From Carpediemonas membranifera (Eukaryota > Fornicata), in NCBI GenBank assembly GCA_019828565.1, contig JAHDYR010000041.1, positions 1 to 64,000 of the forward strand: a stretch of DNA of 64,000 nt, read 5' to 3'. The notes below the pieces were generated by a model. The model made no database searches. It saw only the letters and a list, made by a program, of their open reading frames with translations, and was not told where the DNA came from. Numbering within the stretch: position 1 is the stretch's first letter; every line of letters starts with the position of its first letter. Of the stretch, positions 52,105-62,288 are shown in pieces. A program made the position numbers and the translations under genes.

Positions 52105-52522
52105 TGTGCTTCAGACAGCGACTCACAGTACATGAAAATATGTCGCATTTACATAAGGCCTGCCAGTGGCTCTTGCTGCTGCCTTCGGTGAGCAAGGCGG
52201 CTGCGAGGTTAGTTAGGCAGTTGCTGCAGCGAGGGGGGAAATATGCATACCATAAATGGATGACCAAGAAGCATTGGAATCAGAATTTTGGCATACTGCG
52301 ATGTCATTCGGACGAAGCAGGCACAGCGTCACCCTACTATAGCCAGCAGACACGAGACTGCCGCGGTACAATGCGACACTTATTCTCTCAGGGAGACCCA
52401 GAGGGGTCCGCTCAGCCGGGGATCGGACTTCAACGGATACGCAATGTTGGTGACTAAACTGCTGCACGTCCTGAAGCTCTCTTAAGCCCATCCCGTGGGC
52501 ATTAGTTTACAAAACCACCACC
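52105..52522. other. Gap between TRM8 and PFDN1, no gene seen
   Basis: Short open stretches occur on both strands, but none has protein-like composition or a recognisable motif. It presumably holds the TRM8 promoter and the prefoldin 3' end. Confidence 0.4.
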
Positions 52523-52914
52523 CTACGACAGGGCCTGCGGTGTCGCCTTGATGAGCTCGGTCAGCGACGATTCAGTCGCGCTGATCTGCTTCTCCACGTA
52601 TGCCTTAGAGTTGCCAACGACGGTGAGCTCGTTTGTGAGCTTCTCCACAGTCGATTTCAACCTATCCACGACGGCGGTGTTGGGCTTCATGTAATATGCT
52701 TTTCCGACGGCGACGTAGCAAGACTCGGGCTTAGTTTCCTCAATATCGTGGATTGTAAGCTCAGCGCTCTTCATCTCGTGAGTTTTAAGCATCTCCTGGT
52801 TCTTGAGCTGTATAACTGGGCGGGGAGGACACAAACTGATGCTTGCTGACGTCTGTGATCAGACATCTTGATCTGGAGCTTCTGAAGCTCGTTATAAAAC
52901 TCCTGCTGGGCCAT
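52523..52914 (-). CDS. PFDN1: Prefoldin subunit 1-like, two exons, 118 aa
   Basis: Exon 1 from 52914 (MAQQEFYNELQKLQIKMSDH) and exon 2 to 52523, joined by a 35-nt intron (GTCAGCAAGC...CCCAG); exon edges near 52851 and 52815 may be off by one base. The product has two helices flanking a beta hairpin (VAVGKAYYMKP), the design of beta-type prefoldin subunits, which deliver unfolded actin and tubulin to the CCT chaperonin. Length is as expected. The hairpin motif E..SCYVAVGKAYYM fits PFDN1 better than other beta subunits, but PFDN4/6-type cannot be wholly excluded. Confidence 0.65.
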
Positions 52915-53049
52915 TTGTCGACAACTGGAAATTTGTCATAACCTGCGAAAAATTTCAACGCACAACGCAACAAAGACAGTCGGCGACGATATCGGACACG
53001 CTGTGGGTGCGTGTTATGACGTCGCTGGCGTTGCTTGAGCAACTCTGAC

Positions 53050-53640
53050 AAAATGATGACTGTACGATTTTCAGATTTAGAAGGAAATGTTGGAGACCTC
53101 GCAGACGCGGGCGACGAGATCGATGACCTTGTTGCTGTAACCAGCTTCGTCAACCCCGAGACGAATCTACCGTATGTCATCACCCCGGCGTACTTCCACG
53201 TGTTCATCACCAAAGAAGAGCAACGCATGGTCAAGTCTGTGCTCTACGACCAGACCATCAAGCGTAACGCTCCCAAGCAACGCTTCGACGCCTAGTTCGA
53301 TCTCCTGCGGTCTGTGCTTGCTGAAAAGTTCGGTGCAGATTATGTCTTCGTGCCGGTACATATATTCAACATGGATGAGACCTCCATGAGGGCCACAGCG
53401 GAATCTCGCTGCGAGACAGTGTTCCGATAGACCCCATGTTCCTTTCGAAGCCCATGGGTGCAGGACTGACGAGGTCAAGGCCACAACTTTTCATCGTCAC
53501 CATTCCACCGGGCCGACCCGTAACCATCGCCTTGGGGACTCCGAAGATGGTTATCCCCCAGGAGGTTCAGGATTACCTGCAGGCTAGGGACATCCCCCTC
53601 CGGAGATGGCACGACGTCATTTATCAGGCTTGAGGACATG
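53050..53640 (+). pseudogene. Pogo-type DDE transposase remnant
   Basis: Broken frames read rightward: 53053-53295, a continuation to about 53430 after a stop at 53293, and one at 53436-53633. The middle piece contains FNMDETSMRA, the first catalytic Asp region of DDE_1 (pogo/jerky-type) transposases. The C-terminal piece ends RWHDVIYQA. Internal stops and a frame change mark it as dead. Its final 25 bp recur at 42548-42572. Confidence 0.55.
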
Positions 53641-53834
53641 AGGTGGCGTCGGTTCCTGCCTCACACGGCAGCTGTGAGGTGCCGTCTGCCGGCCAATTGT
53701 ACCTCAAGCCCGGCCATTTTCGCCATTGATGGGCACAAGATGTGATGGTTTAATCATTTGATCTGATTAAACACAACACATTCCCCGAAAGCAAGTGTGC
53801 CTGGGAAAAGTTAAATGACAGTCCATTTACTAGC

Positions 53835-54800
53835 TTACTTGCCCATGGCGGGGTTGAGCTTCTTGCCGAAGGCGCGGTTCTTGAGGCCGTTGCGCTTGAT
53901 CTGGAAGTACTTCTTGGTGCGAATGGGGGCGCGGAGGGCAGCCTTGACGGCGTCGTTCTCGAGAACGTTCTTGAGCTCAGTCTCGGTGGAGATGCCGCGG
54001 TGCATCTTGGCGGCGTAGATCTCGTCGAGCTTGGCGATGGCACCCTCAGTCCAGATGACGAAGCGGCCCATGTGGCCACCGGGGGCGAGGTCGAGGAGGT
54101 TGAGGGCATCAACCTTGGCGACAGTCACGCCAGAGATGTTGCGGAAGGAGCGGGCGATGCCGTTGTCCTCAGCGTAGACAACCATGGGGCCCTTGCGCTG
54201 CTTGTAGCGGCGGTTGCGCCACTTACCGTGGCCAGCGCGGGTCTTCTTGGTGTCCTTGACCTTCTCGCAGTCAGCGTAGGCGCCGACCATCTCGAGGGCC
54301 TTGATGGCATCCTTGGTACGGGTGATGGACTCAACGGAGTTGTCGAGGATCAGAGGAACCTGGGGGACGTTCTCAACAAGGTGGCCGCGGCCAAGAAGGA
54401 AAGAGGGGTTGGCGGTGGCAGCGATAGCGGAGGTGACGGCGTAGCGCTTGACGGGAAGGTTCACCTTGCGGTAAAGGCGGCGGGTGACGCGAACGGGGGA
54501 GAACATACGGCCACCACGGCACATGTTGCCGCCGTGAGCCTGGCCGGAGCGAGCGGTACCAGAGCCAGAGACACGGGGAACACGGGCAAGAGCGCGGCCA
54601 ACACCCCAGGAGTGGGAGGTGGTGTCGAGAGAAGCGTACTTGAAGCGGCCGTAAGCCTGACGGTGGTTCTTGTTCAGCTGAGTGTGAGTGAACTGGATGA
54701 TGTCAGCTCTGACGGGGGCGCTGAAAACAGCAGGGGTGTTAACCTCCTTGGTAGCCTTCTTCTCGGCATCGATGGCGTAAACAGAAAGAGTAGGGATCAT
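53835..54800 (-). CDS. RPL4: Ribosomal protein L4 (uL4), 321 aa
   Basis: Component of the large subunit, lining the exit tunnel with its loop. The start at MIPTLSVYAID is preferred to an upstream Met (54824). The loop segment GSGTARSGQAHGGNMCRGG is typical, as are RALARVPRV and the RRYKQRKGPMVVYAED segment. Compared with animal L4 the protein lacks the long C-terminal extension, as is common in protists. Divergent or adjacent to the Ran gene on the same strand. No intron needed. Confidence 0.97.
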   Translation of the reverse strand: MIPTLSVYAIDAEKKATKEVNTPAVFSAPVRADIIQFTHTQLNKNHRQAYGRFKYASLDTTSHSWGVGRALARVPRVSGSGTARSGQAHGGNMCRGGRMFSPVRVTRRLYRKVNLPVKRYAVTSAIAATANPSFLLGRGHLVENVPQVPLILDNSVESITRTKDAIKALEMVGAYADCEKVKDTKKTRAGHGKWRNRRYKQRKGPMVVYAEDNGIARSFRNISGVTVAKVDALNLLDLAPGGHMGRFVIWTEGAIAKLDEIYAAKMHRGISTETELKNVLENDAVKAALRAPIRTKKYFQIKRNGLKNRAFGKKLNPAMGK

Positions 54801-54889
54801 ATCCGGGCTTTCTCGCGCTTGCAAGCACTTTTTTTCAGCAAAAGTTTTCAGAAAAAAGTGAATGACAGCATCCAGTTCCTATGTATTGT

Positions 54890-55549
54890 TTAAAAGTCGT
54901 CATCGTCGTCGGCGGGGACGGGGAGGGCGACGGCCTGCTCGAGCTGGCGCTCCTGCTCGGCGATGTACTCGCGATCGAGGGTGACGTCGGCATCCGGGGG
55001 CTTGACGGCGGGCTCCTCAGTGAACTCGAGGTTGGGGTCGTTCGAGAGGCGACGAGCGAGGTACTTGAAGGGCTTCTCGAAGTTGTAGTTGGTCTTGGCG
55101 GAGATCTCGTAGTACTGGATGTTCTTGCGGCGGTGGAACGTGATGCTCTTAGCCTTGACCTGGCGATCCTTGCAGTCGACCTTGTTGCCGACGAGAACCA
55201 TGGGGATGTTCTCGCAGACACGAACAAGATCGCGGTGCCAGTTAGGGACGTTCTTGTATGTGATACGGGAGGTCACATCGAAGAAGATGATGGCAGCGTT
55301 GGCGCCAATGTAGTAGCCGTCACGAAGGCCACCAAATTTCTCCTGGCCGGCGGTATCCCAAACGTTGAAGTTAACCTGGCCGCGAGTGGTGTAGAAGGGA
55401 AGAGTACGGACCTCAACACCAAGAGTGGCGTGGTATCTGCGCTCGAACTCGCCGGTTCTGTGTCTCTTCACAAAAGTGGTCTTGCCAGTGCAGCCATCAC
55501 CAACCAAAACAAGCTTGAAAGTGGGAACCTCCGCGCTCATTGTCGTCAT
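54890..55549 (-). CDS. RAN: Ran GTPase
   Basis: Nuclear transport GTPase. The open frame from MTTMSAEV (219 residues) or MSAEV (216) has G1 GDGCTGKT (17-24), G3 DTAGQE (64-69), G4 NKVD (121-124) and G5 SAK (149-151), plus the Ran-specific effector region and the acidic C-terminus ADDDDDF that contacts RanBP1-type proteins. The only odd residue is Cys in the P-loop where Gly is usual; it should still bind nucleotide. The frame extends upstream into untranslated sequence. Intact, no intron needed. Confidence 0.97.
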   Translation of the reverse strand: MTTMSAEVPTFKLVLVGDGCTGKTTFVKRHRTGEFERRYHATLGVEVRTLPFYTTRGQVNFNVWDTAGQEKFGGLRDGYYIGANAAIIFFDVTSRITYKNVPNWHRDLVRVCENIPMVLVGNKVDCKDRQVKAKSITFHRRKNIQYYEISAKTNYNFEKPFKYLARRLSNDPNLEFTEEPAVKPPDADVTLDREYIAEQERQLEQAVALPVPADDDDDF

Positions 55550-55913
55550 CAATCCCAAAAATGCCCGCCCGACTCTGCGTGATTTAGGTCCGCAGGGGTG
55601 TATGTGTGGCTGCAGCTGGCTGCTAGTGCATAGGGTATGGCTATGGAGCAGAGTTATGATAGTGTCATAAAGTGGGCCCGCACTCTGAGGCGGTCCCCAC
55701 TCATTAAATCGGGGCGGGTGTTCTTCTTTACGAGCGCATTCATGGCGTCCAACACACGCCCTCAGGCGACGTGCTCCTCCTTGAAGCTGAAGCGGAGTTG
55801 AGTGGTGGGTCTCGCCCGAAGCTGCGGAGCATATGCCTGCTCTTGATGGCGACCCACTAACGCCTACCAACACACATTTACACCCCAACTTCCACTTCTA
55901 TCTACTTCTCAGC

Positions 55914-56618
55914 TCATAATTTCGAGAGGTCGCGCTTGACGTCGCTGACCCAATGGCGGCAAGTCGAGAAGAACGGGAAGCCGCAGACAAGCCAGATAGA
56001 GATGAGCGCGACAGTGATGACGATGCAGATGATGAGGAGGAGGAGCTTCATGTTCTTCATCCACATCGCCCGCTTCAGCGCCTGGGACTGCGACTGGAAA
56101 CTGCGGGCCTCGCTCTTGAGGTTCTCGGCGTCGGCCAGAAGGGTGTCTATCTTGTCTCCGCGGTCGATGACCTTGCTGATGTTGTCGACCATGATGTTCT
56201 TGACGTCGTCGATCTGCGCTTGCACGCGGTTGATGCGATCAGCCTCGACGTTGTTCGAGAAGTAGGTCATCTGGGACGAGAGCACCCGGGAGAACTCAGA
56301 GTTGAGCTGGTATGAGCGAGCAGAGTACATCTTGTCGCCATACGTCGTGGTGAAGCGCTTCTTGATGTCGGCAAGGAAAGAGAAAGCAATACGCTGAGCA
56401 AGCTCGTTATCAGCAAGGCACATGTAGCATAGACCATCCTCAACTATATAATGGATGATGCAATCGTCGTAGGTGTAGGAGTGGCGGCTGTCGGGGCCAT
56501 TGGCCACGTTCTCGATGAGGGAACGAGTAATGGAGCTAAAGTTGCCTGAACGGATGGAAAACTCCGCAAGAACCGTTGTGCCGCGGGAAACTACAGAATA
56601 GATGAGAGATCCCGGCAT
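55914..56618 (-). CDS. VAMP7: VAMP7-type longin R-SNARE, 234 aa
   Basis: Starts MPGSLIYSVVSRGTTVLAEF, a longin domain (about 1-115) that folds back to regulate the SNARE helix. Residues 125-185 form the R-SNARE helix (RVQAQIDDVKNIMVDNISKVIDRGDK, central layer Arg), then a hydrophobic anchor (about 190-212) followed by a 22-residue lumenal end longer than usual. Acts in endosomal and plasma-membrane fusion. A VAMP7 or plant VAMP72-like subfamily cannot be separated from this alone. Confidence 0.9.
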   Translation of the reverse strand: MPGSLIYSVVSRGTTVLAEFSIRSGNFSSITRSLIENVANGPDSRHSYTYDDCIIHYIVEDGLCYMCLADNELAQRIAFSFLADIKKRFTTTYGDKMYSARSYQLNSEFSRVLSSQMTYFSNNVEADRINRVQAQIDDVKNIMVDNISKVIDRGDKIDTLLADAENLKSEARSFQSQSQALKRAMWMKNMKLLLLIICIVITVALISIWLVCGFPFFSTCRHWVSDVKRDLSKL

Positions 56619-56937
56619 TCAGCGGCGGGTTGTCTTTTGTGCGAACAAGAATTTTTTCGTGCAACCCACCGTCATTGACCCAACCCAGCAGCAGTAGCCC
56701 GCGGATGAACTCCAAAGGTCGCAGATGACTCAAGCTGGTTATCAAACTGACGAATTATGGGAGAAAATCTTGTCGGCTATTCTCGGGCGGCGATCAATCT
56801 CAACAAAACGATGACATGGAAACGAAGCACACGTGGTCATCAAAGGTCCGATTTAACTTGTGCTAGTCGTGAGAAATCCGCAAGTGACCAGCATTAATGA
56901 TCAATTGATGATGAAACCGTAAAAAAAATCGTGCGGC

Positions 56938-57603
56938 TCACATGACGCTCATGGACGCCGTATGCGGGTCTAGCATTAGCCCGCCCCTGGTCCTGACGTT
57001 GAAGAACGACTTGAGGTCCTTCTTCGGCGTCTTTCTCAGCCCCGCCCCCAGGTCTAGGGGCAGGCTGTCCGGGGTCATCATCCGGTGCTGCTTCTGGGCC
57101 CCGAACAGCGACCAGACCCTGATAGTCCCGTCACTGCTGCCCGAGGCGACCCTCTTGCCGTCAGACCCGAGGAACATGACCCGACCCCCGTGGGTGGCGA
57201 CCACCCCCTGGCCGATGGGCCCTGGAATATGTCGAACTCCCAGGAGTGTGTGGGTCGACACGCTGAGCAGGCATAGGGTCGGCAGGGACGTCGCCACGGC
57301 AATGTACTGGCCGTCCTTGCTCGCTGCGACTGCCGTGACTGCCTCGAGTCGCCTGTGGTGGGGCGGGGGGACGCTGGGGAGGAGGCGGATGGTGACCTTG
57401 CTCAGCCCGTCCTCAGACAGCACGGTGACGCACTGGTCGTGGCCGATGACGAAGTTGCCCGCCGCCCAGTCGACGTTCAAGTAGTAGTCATCAACAATCG
57501 TCAGGTTCCTGAACGTGCTCGTCGCCGTCACGTTTTCTGCGCCCTGAGCGGCCATGCCCACCGTGGTGAGGGGGTGGCGAGGGTTCTGGGGAAACTGGAA
57601 CAC
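56938..57603 (-). CDS. Cdc20/Cdh1-like WD protein, shortened
   Basis: The segment VDDYYLNVDWAAGNFVIG matches the entry to the WD propeller in Cdc20/Cdh1 proteins, the APC/C activators, and VASGSSDGTIRVWSLFG matches its last blade. Between them only about one further blade fits, so the propeller is reduced from seven blades to about three. The frame is open upstream to about 57780 without an ATG (YEASLIQSIAGLED and FQFPQNPR fit the region before the propeller), so a 5' exon is missing from this call. No C-box is visible. It may be a degenerate paralogue. Confidence 0.5.
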   Translation of the reverse strand: MFQFPQNPRHPLTTVGMAAQGAENVTATSTFRNLTIVDDYYLNVDWAAGNFVIGHDQCVTVLSEDGLSKVTIRLLPSVPPPHHRRLEAVTAVAASKDGQYIAVATSLPTLCLLSVSTHTLLGVRHIPGPIGQGVVATHGGRVMFLGSDGKRVASGSSDGTIRVWSLFGAQKQHRMMTPDSLPLDLGAGLRKTPKKDLKSFFNVRTRGGLMLDPHTASMSVM

Positions 57604-57960
57604 CCGTGCATGCTTTGTGGAGTTGAGAGAAGTAGGACTGTTGGCGTCCTCGAGGCCGGCGATTGATTGGATGAGAGATGCCTCGTACGATGCTGTATTC
57701 TCCTCAGTCTCCTCTAACCTCTGTCGCTGGTGAGGATGGAGCGGGCGCGCGGCTGGTTCGAGGATCTCTGAGAGCGTGATTCAAGTGATTCAAGGCCACG
57801 CCGAGCTGAACGACCGCTGGGTCGGCTCGCCTGTGATTCTTCTGTCGTCTTGTGAGGGCTGGCTCTTGTGGGCTTTTATGTCGAGATCTGAGCGTTCGGT
57901 TCGGGCTTCGCATGGTCGTGATGCGAGTGATAAAAGCGGTAATAAACGGTAATGCGAGCA

Positions 57961-59035
57961 ATTATGTGGGTGTATCTCGGGTTGGTGTAGCAGGGTTTGG
58001 GCCGTTGCTGGGCAAACGGGGGCAAATCTGACAAATCAATATGATCAGGCGAATATGACCCCCCAGGCGTGTGAATCCAATAGGGCTCCACGCCGCGGGC
58101 TTGCCCTCCCGCATACACTCGCCAACCGCCAGCAGCTGCTGGGTCGTCCAAGTGTATCATCTAGGCTCAATGTCCTAGGTCCATCTGATGTCCGCGCGGC
58201 AGTCTCACACCGCCCGCGCGCTCCTAGCTAGAAGCCGGGTTCCGCGCCGTGCAAGGTGGCGCGGATGTCCCGGTGTGCAGCAAGGGCCAGAGGCCAATGC
58301 AATACCACGGGTCCGAAGACGCCGTGGCGCACAGCTAGGATTTTGACATCATTAGATGGTGGCGGACTTACCTTGTTGCCGCTCCAGGGTCCCGTCGGAG
58401 CACCTGATTGATGTTGTTTAGTTCGGCACGAAGAAGTGACCGAAACTGAGAGAGAGTGAGGAATCGTGATCTATATGTGGTAAATGAGCATCCTAAACAG
58501 ATATAGCAGCAGAGGTGCTTGGAGAGCGATTATATTCGTGCGCGCGAAGGAATGTGTGAAAAAAGTGGCGTCGAAAAAAGAGATACAGAAAAAAAAAAGA
58601 TGACACATTCTGCATATTCTGCGCGGCCATCTCGAGGACGGCAGACGTTGCGTTCAAGGCTGTTAGTGGGGCAACCGCACTATATCCAGGCCTAGTTGAT
58701 GGGTTATGCCATTGGGAGCGGGCTAAGTCATCGTCCATTTCGTCAAATGAAGGTTGGGAGGAGTGATTTCGCTGTCTTCTGCCTCATCGTATGGTTGCTC
58801 GTTGATGTCCATGCTTTCATTAAACCAGACTCAACAGCAAAACATTGTGCTGCACTTTTAGACTGGCAGAGGGTGGGCTCGGCAGACCCCAGCTGCTGGT
58901 ACACAGCCTCCTGCACACGCTGCCCCATCGTTTGCAGCAGTGTTGCTCGCCCTATCCCTGCCCCCGAAGCCATCCATCGGGTGGGCCACCTACGGACTGC
59001 TGAGGATCTGTAACCTCATCGCGGAAGCTCACCCC
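57961..59035. repeat. Duplicated non-coding block, copy 2
   Basis: From 58056 this is the second copy of 44228-45125. Small differences include an A-run near 58590 and a longer stretch after CATGCTT. The 100 bp before 58056 are unremarkable. The block leads directly into a LINE RT fragment. Confidence 0.85.
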
Positions 59036-59240
59036 GGCATCCTCGTGCTAATGAGCGAGTTCTGGTGCTGATCCTGAGACCCTGCCTCAATGATGGCATT
59101 GCCGACTTCGTGTGGAAGGCCTACGACGCGGGCAAGTTCGTAGTTGCAGATTTCTCAAATGCCTTCAACTCAGCGGACTGCCGCTTTACCCGTGTGTGGC
59201 CAGTGCCCCCCTGCTGGTGCTACCGATGAGAGCATCGCTA
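59036..59240 (+). pseudogene. LINE reverse transcriptase fragment
   Basis: The stretch encodes VVADFSNAFNSADCRF, matching the D-F-x-N-A-F-N-S motif of LINE reverse transcriptases. Upstream frames carry stops, and the fragment ends next to the RuvB-like gene. It is dead. Confidence 0.6.
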
Positions 59241-59247
59241 ATCATAT

Positions 59248-60624
59248 TTACATCTCGACGTCGTCGACGGTGTTACCCGTGATGAGCTCCTTCTCCCACT
59301 GGTCACAGAACTCCTCGGACCGCCGCACGTCGAGGAACAGGTCCCTGCACTTGACGAAATGCTCCTCCTGGATCTCCTCCATGTTGTCCCGCCGGGCTAC
59401 GAGATGGGCGGTGGTGAGCAGTTGCATGGCATACCGGATGGACGTCTCAGTGCCGATGGTTACCAGATAGTCCATGGCGTCCTCGTCGATCGAGTCGATG
59501 CCCTCAGCGTCCGCCCGGAGCTGCAGGATCTTCTGGATGTCTGCAGCGTCGTACGGCTTCGTGATGATGATGTTCATGCGGTCCAGCATGTCCGCGGGGA
59601 TGCCGTGGGGCGAGACAGTGTCGGTGCCCCTGATCTTGGTGTTCTCGCCCCTGTTGGTGGCCATGATGATGATGGGGGCCGTGCTCTGCTCCATCGCGCG
59701 GTTCATGAACGAGAAGCACTCGATGTCAAGCATGTGGGCCTCATCGATGAACAGCACACCGGGCACAATGGTCGCGCGGCCCTCCTCCCGCCACTCGGCT
59801 ACCTTCTTATCGACGGACTGGCGCACCTCCGGGTTGATCTCACCAGTGGCACCGCTGAACAAGGCCATGAAGCCCTGTGCCCTCGAGTTGATCACGTCGA
59901 TCTCATGCAGGTTAACGGTGTGTGAAACGTGCTTGCGCTTCTGCAGCTCACCAGCGGGGGTCTCGACGAGGCGGGTGCCTGGGCCCTGGGCGTCGTAGTC
60001 GCGGGTTTTGGACCAGGACCGGCCGAGCTTGGTCACCTTTCCGCTCGCCTTGTCGATAGAGATGACGTCGCCGGGAGTGACCTTGTCGGCTTCCATGGCG
60101 TCAATCATCTTGGCGCCGAGGTCGTACTCAGCCTCCATATCGGTCGTCTTCAGGGTGATGCGGCCAACCTTGTCGCCAGTGCCGTCAGTGGGGCGCTCGA
60201 CGACCCACTCAACGACCTCGCCCTCGACGAGCTCGGTCTCCTCCTGGATGCGGAGGCCAATGGACTTACGCATCGATTGAGTCAGGGACTCGGTCTTGTT
60301 GAACTCGTGGGAGAAGAACTCGGAACCAGAGACGGATGTAAACGGGATGTCGGCGCCGAGCTCGCGGGAAATTGCCATGGCGATGGCAGTCTTGCCGCTA
60401 GCAGGAGGACCAGCAATCAGGATACCACGACCAGCAATAGCACCAGCTTGGATCATCTTGACAATGATACCAGCCGACTTACGGGCCGTCTTCTGGCCAA
60501 CGAGGCCTTGGCTCTCCTCGCGAGCGTTCAGCTTATCATCCAGCCCAAGGCCGCGAATATGTGAATGAGCACTAACACGCTCGACAGTAGGAACAGCCGT
60601 TTCGGTGGCACCAGGAATCTCCAT
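59248..60624 (-). CDS. RUVBL2: RuvB-like 2 (reptin), 458 aa
   Basis: AAA+ ATPase that forms a ring with RuvB-like 1 in INO80, SWR1/TIP60 and R2TP complexes. Walker A GPPASGKT (72-79), Walker B LFIDEAH (291-297), sensor segments (MATNRG, ETSIRYAMQLL) and the insertion domain (about 125-235) are all in place. RuvB-like 2 is preferred over 1 because of the N-terminal pattern ERVSAHSHIRGLGLDD. Full length, no intron needed. Confidence 0.96.
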   Translation of the reverse strand: MEIPGATETAVPTVERVSAHSHIRGLGLDDKLNAREESQGLVGQKTARKSAGIIVKMIQAGAIAGRGILIAGPPASGKTAIAMAISRELGADIPFTSVSGSEFFSHEFNKTESLTQSMRKSIGLRIQEETELVEGEVVEWVVERPTDGTGDKVGRITLKTTDMEAEYDLGAKMIDAMEADKVTPGDVISIDKASGKVTKLGRSWSKTRDYDAQGPGTRLVETPAGELQKRKHVSHTVNLHEIDVINSRAQGFMALFSGATGEINPEVRQSVDKKVAEWREEGRATIVPGVLFIDEAHMLDIECFSFMNRAMEQSTAPIIIMATNRGENTKIRGTDTVSPHGIPADMLDRMNIIITKPYDAADIQKILQLRADAEGIDSIDEDAMDYLVTIGTETSIRYAMQLLTTAHLVARRDNMEEIQEEHFVKCRDLFLDVRRSEEFCDQWEKELITGNTVDDVEM

Positions 60625-60874
60625 GGACTTTGAGGATCAACGCTTCGTTGCATGAAAAAATTGTTAAACTGCGGACGATCAATCTGACGCCTCAGTGGGC
60701 AAAGCCAGACGCCTACACCTGGTACAGTCGCCCGTCAGAGTCGGGCATTTTTTTTCTAGTTGAGTTTTTGACCCTCCATTAATGTCGGTACAAAACAGCG
60801 TCCGTCCGCCAGTTGAGTGTCCTCACAGAAGGATGGATGCCTGGAACTGCTACGACACATCATATGATTCGCGT
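60625..60874. other. Gap between RUVBL2 and the Cys-rich gene
   Basis: Short intergenic sequence with a T-run near 60749-60756. No gene seen. Confidence 0.4.
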
Positions 60875-61606
60875 TTACGAGTATAAAATAGGATAATCAA
60901 TGGGCAGGTTGACGATGCCGGTGTCGAACTTGAGGTTGGTGCGGACAACAACGGCCTTTGCAACCTCGTTCTTCTCGAACACCTCGGCCAGCTTCTCCCT
61001 CAGAGCCTCCTCGGTGTCGGGGTAGACTGCAGCCAGGAGCATGGGGCTGCCCTTGGCGATGGCGGCGACAGACCCCATGGCGGCGAGGGCAGACACAGAG
61101 ACGATGTACAGGGTCTCGCCAACAAAGACGGGAGAGTCAGGGTCAGCGTGCATCAGGTCCGCGGGCCAGCAGGCGAGGTGGGAGGACGACTGAATGTCGG
61201 CGTCGTTGCCAGTCTCGAGGTCGGCGGGGAAGCGGCGCTTCTCGAGAGGAGGGTAGACTTGGTTGCACGTCGGGCAGACGTTGGCCTTGTTGTTGGCCTT
61301 GCGGCTGCCAGCCATGAACGCCTTGCCGTTGCCGACGTTGGAAGCGCAGCTGGCACAGTCACCGTTGCACTTCCCGGCTGCCCGCTTCTGGCCGCAGCTC
61401 ATCGCGGACTCAGGGATCTCGGCAGCAGTGCCACAGTGAATGCCGTCGCAGTTGGAGCAGTTGCCGGTGCAGTGGTGCTCTGGAGCGGCAGGCTTGCTGC
61501 CACAGCCGCCGGAGCATCCGCCAGCAAGCACGGCTTGCGGCTTGCTACTGCAAGCGTTAGAAGAGCAACTGGCACAATCACCAGAACATTGGAACTGGTT
61601 CTGCAT
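60875..61606 (-). CDS. Cys-rich protein with three CX3CX2C motifs, 243 aa
   Basis: The first 130 residues have many Cys pairs, including three copies of C-x3-C-x2-C (CSGDCASC, CTGNCSNC, CNGDCASC) and a later CPTC. Such patterns bind zinc, copper or iron-sulfur clusters. The C-terminal half (HLACWPADLMHADPDSPVF onward) is an ordinary soluble domain without Cys clusters apart from one. It is not anamorsin/Dre2, whose Cys motifs differ. No family recognised. Single exon, ends TNLKFDTGIVNLPIDYP. Confidence 0.6.
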   Translation of the reverse strand: MQNQFQCSGDCASCSSNACSSKPQAVLAGGCSGGCGSKPAAPEHHCTGNCSNCDGIHCGTAAEIPESAMSCGQKRAAGKCNGDCASCASNVGNGKAFMAGSRKANNKANVCPTCNQVYPPLEKRRFPADLETGNDADIQSSSHLACWPADLMHADPDSPVFVGETLYIVSVSALAAMGSVAAIAKGSPMLLAAVYPDTEEALREKLAEVFEKNEVAKAVVVRTNLKFDTGIVNLPIDYPILYS

Positions 61607-61739
61607 GTCTGCAATGATTTCTCACGGCACTGATTCGCGGCACACAGTGGAAACAAGTTATGGCCATGGGCCCTCGGATCACGTAAATGATGGACTGGCG
61701 CTGCGATTTAGTACACGATAGCCGATCATCGTCGGCCAT

Positions 61740-62240
61740 TCACCTCAGACACGAAGTCTCGGCCAGCGCGAGGACGAACTCATCAGCAGTCGGCAGTCGA
61801 TTCGGCCTGGCATTCAGACATGACTCCACTGCCTCCCGGATCGGCTGATACGCTGGGGCGGTGGTGGATGGCATGGCCGCGAGCTCAATGAGGGTGTCGA
61901 CGAGCCGGTCGGCTGGGACGGCAGAGTCGAGCTTGGCCTGGACGCCCTCGAGGAACGCACCGTAGAAGAAGAGCAGCTCGAACAGACGCACATAGTGTGT
62001 AGTGGCAAGCTTGTTGCCGTCAGCCCATCCCGCGAGCCGGGAAATGGCAAAGATCCTCGCCGTCATCTCCGGGGGGAAGTCGGGGCACAGCAGCCGCACC
62101 CACTGGTGCCAGTCCTGCTCAGGGAGTGCGCTGTCGATGACACTGGTGGTCTTCTTGAGCTGTACACACAGGGACCATCTGTTGAGCGTCGTCCGGCTGG
62201 AGTAGTCGTACTCCCGGAACAGGACGTTACGTCCGGACAT
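61740..62240 (-). CDS. Unknown protein, 166 aa
   Basis: An open single-exon frame with a helical, Leu/Ala-rich product (FELLFFYGAFLEGVQ, LVDTLIELAAM). It has many aromatic residues in its first half, no signal peptide and one possible amphipathic segment around 85-105. No family is recognised. It lies 130 nt from the Cys-rich gene on the same strand. Confidence 0.5.
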   Translation of the reverse strand: MSGRNVLFREYDYSSRTTLNRWSLCVQLKKTTSVIDSALPEQDWHQWVRLLCPDFPPEMTARIFAISRLAGWADGNKLATTHYVRLFELLFFYGAFLEGVQAKLDSAVPADRLVDTLIELAAMPSTTAPAYQPIREAVESCLNARPNRLPTADEFVLALAETSCLR

Positions 62241-62288
62241 GACACTGGCAAAACTGGGTAATTCTATGGCGTAGTAAATCGGTACGTA

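Noticed and set aside
44228-59035. The two copies of the non-coding block as LTRs of one element
   Set aside because: Thirteen kilobases of conserved host genes lie between them, and the block lacks TG...CA ends.
60875-61606. Anamorsin/Dre2 as identity of the Cys-rich gene
   Set aside because: Anamorsin has a C-x8-C-x2-C-x-C cluster and a second twin CX2C pair; the motifs here are different and the domain order is reversed.
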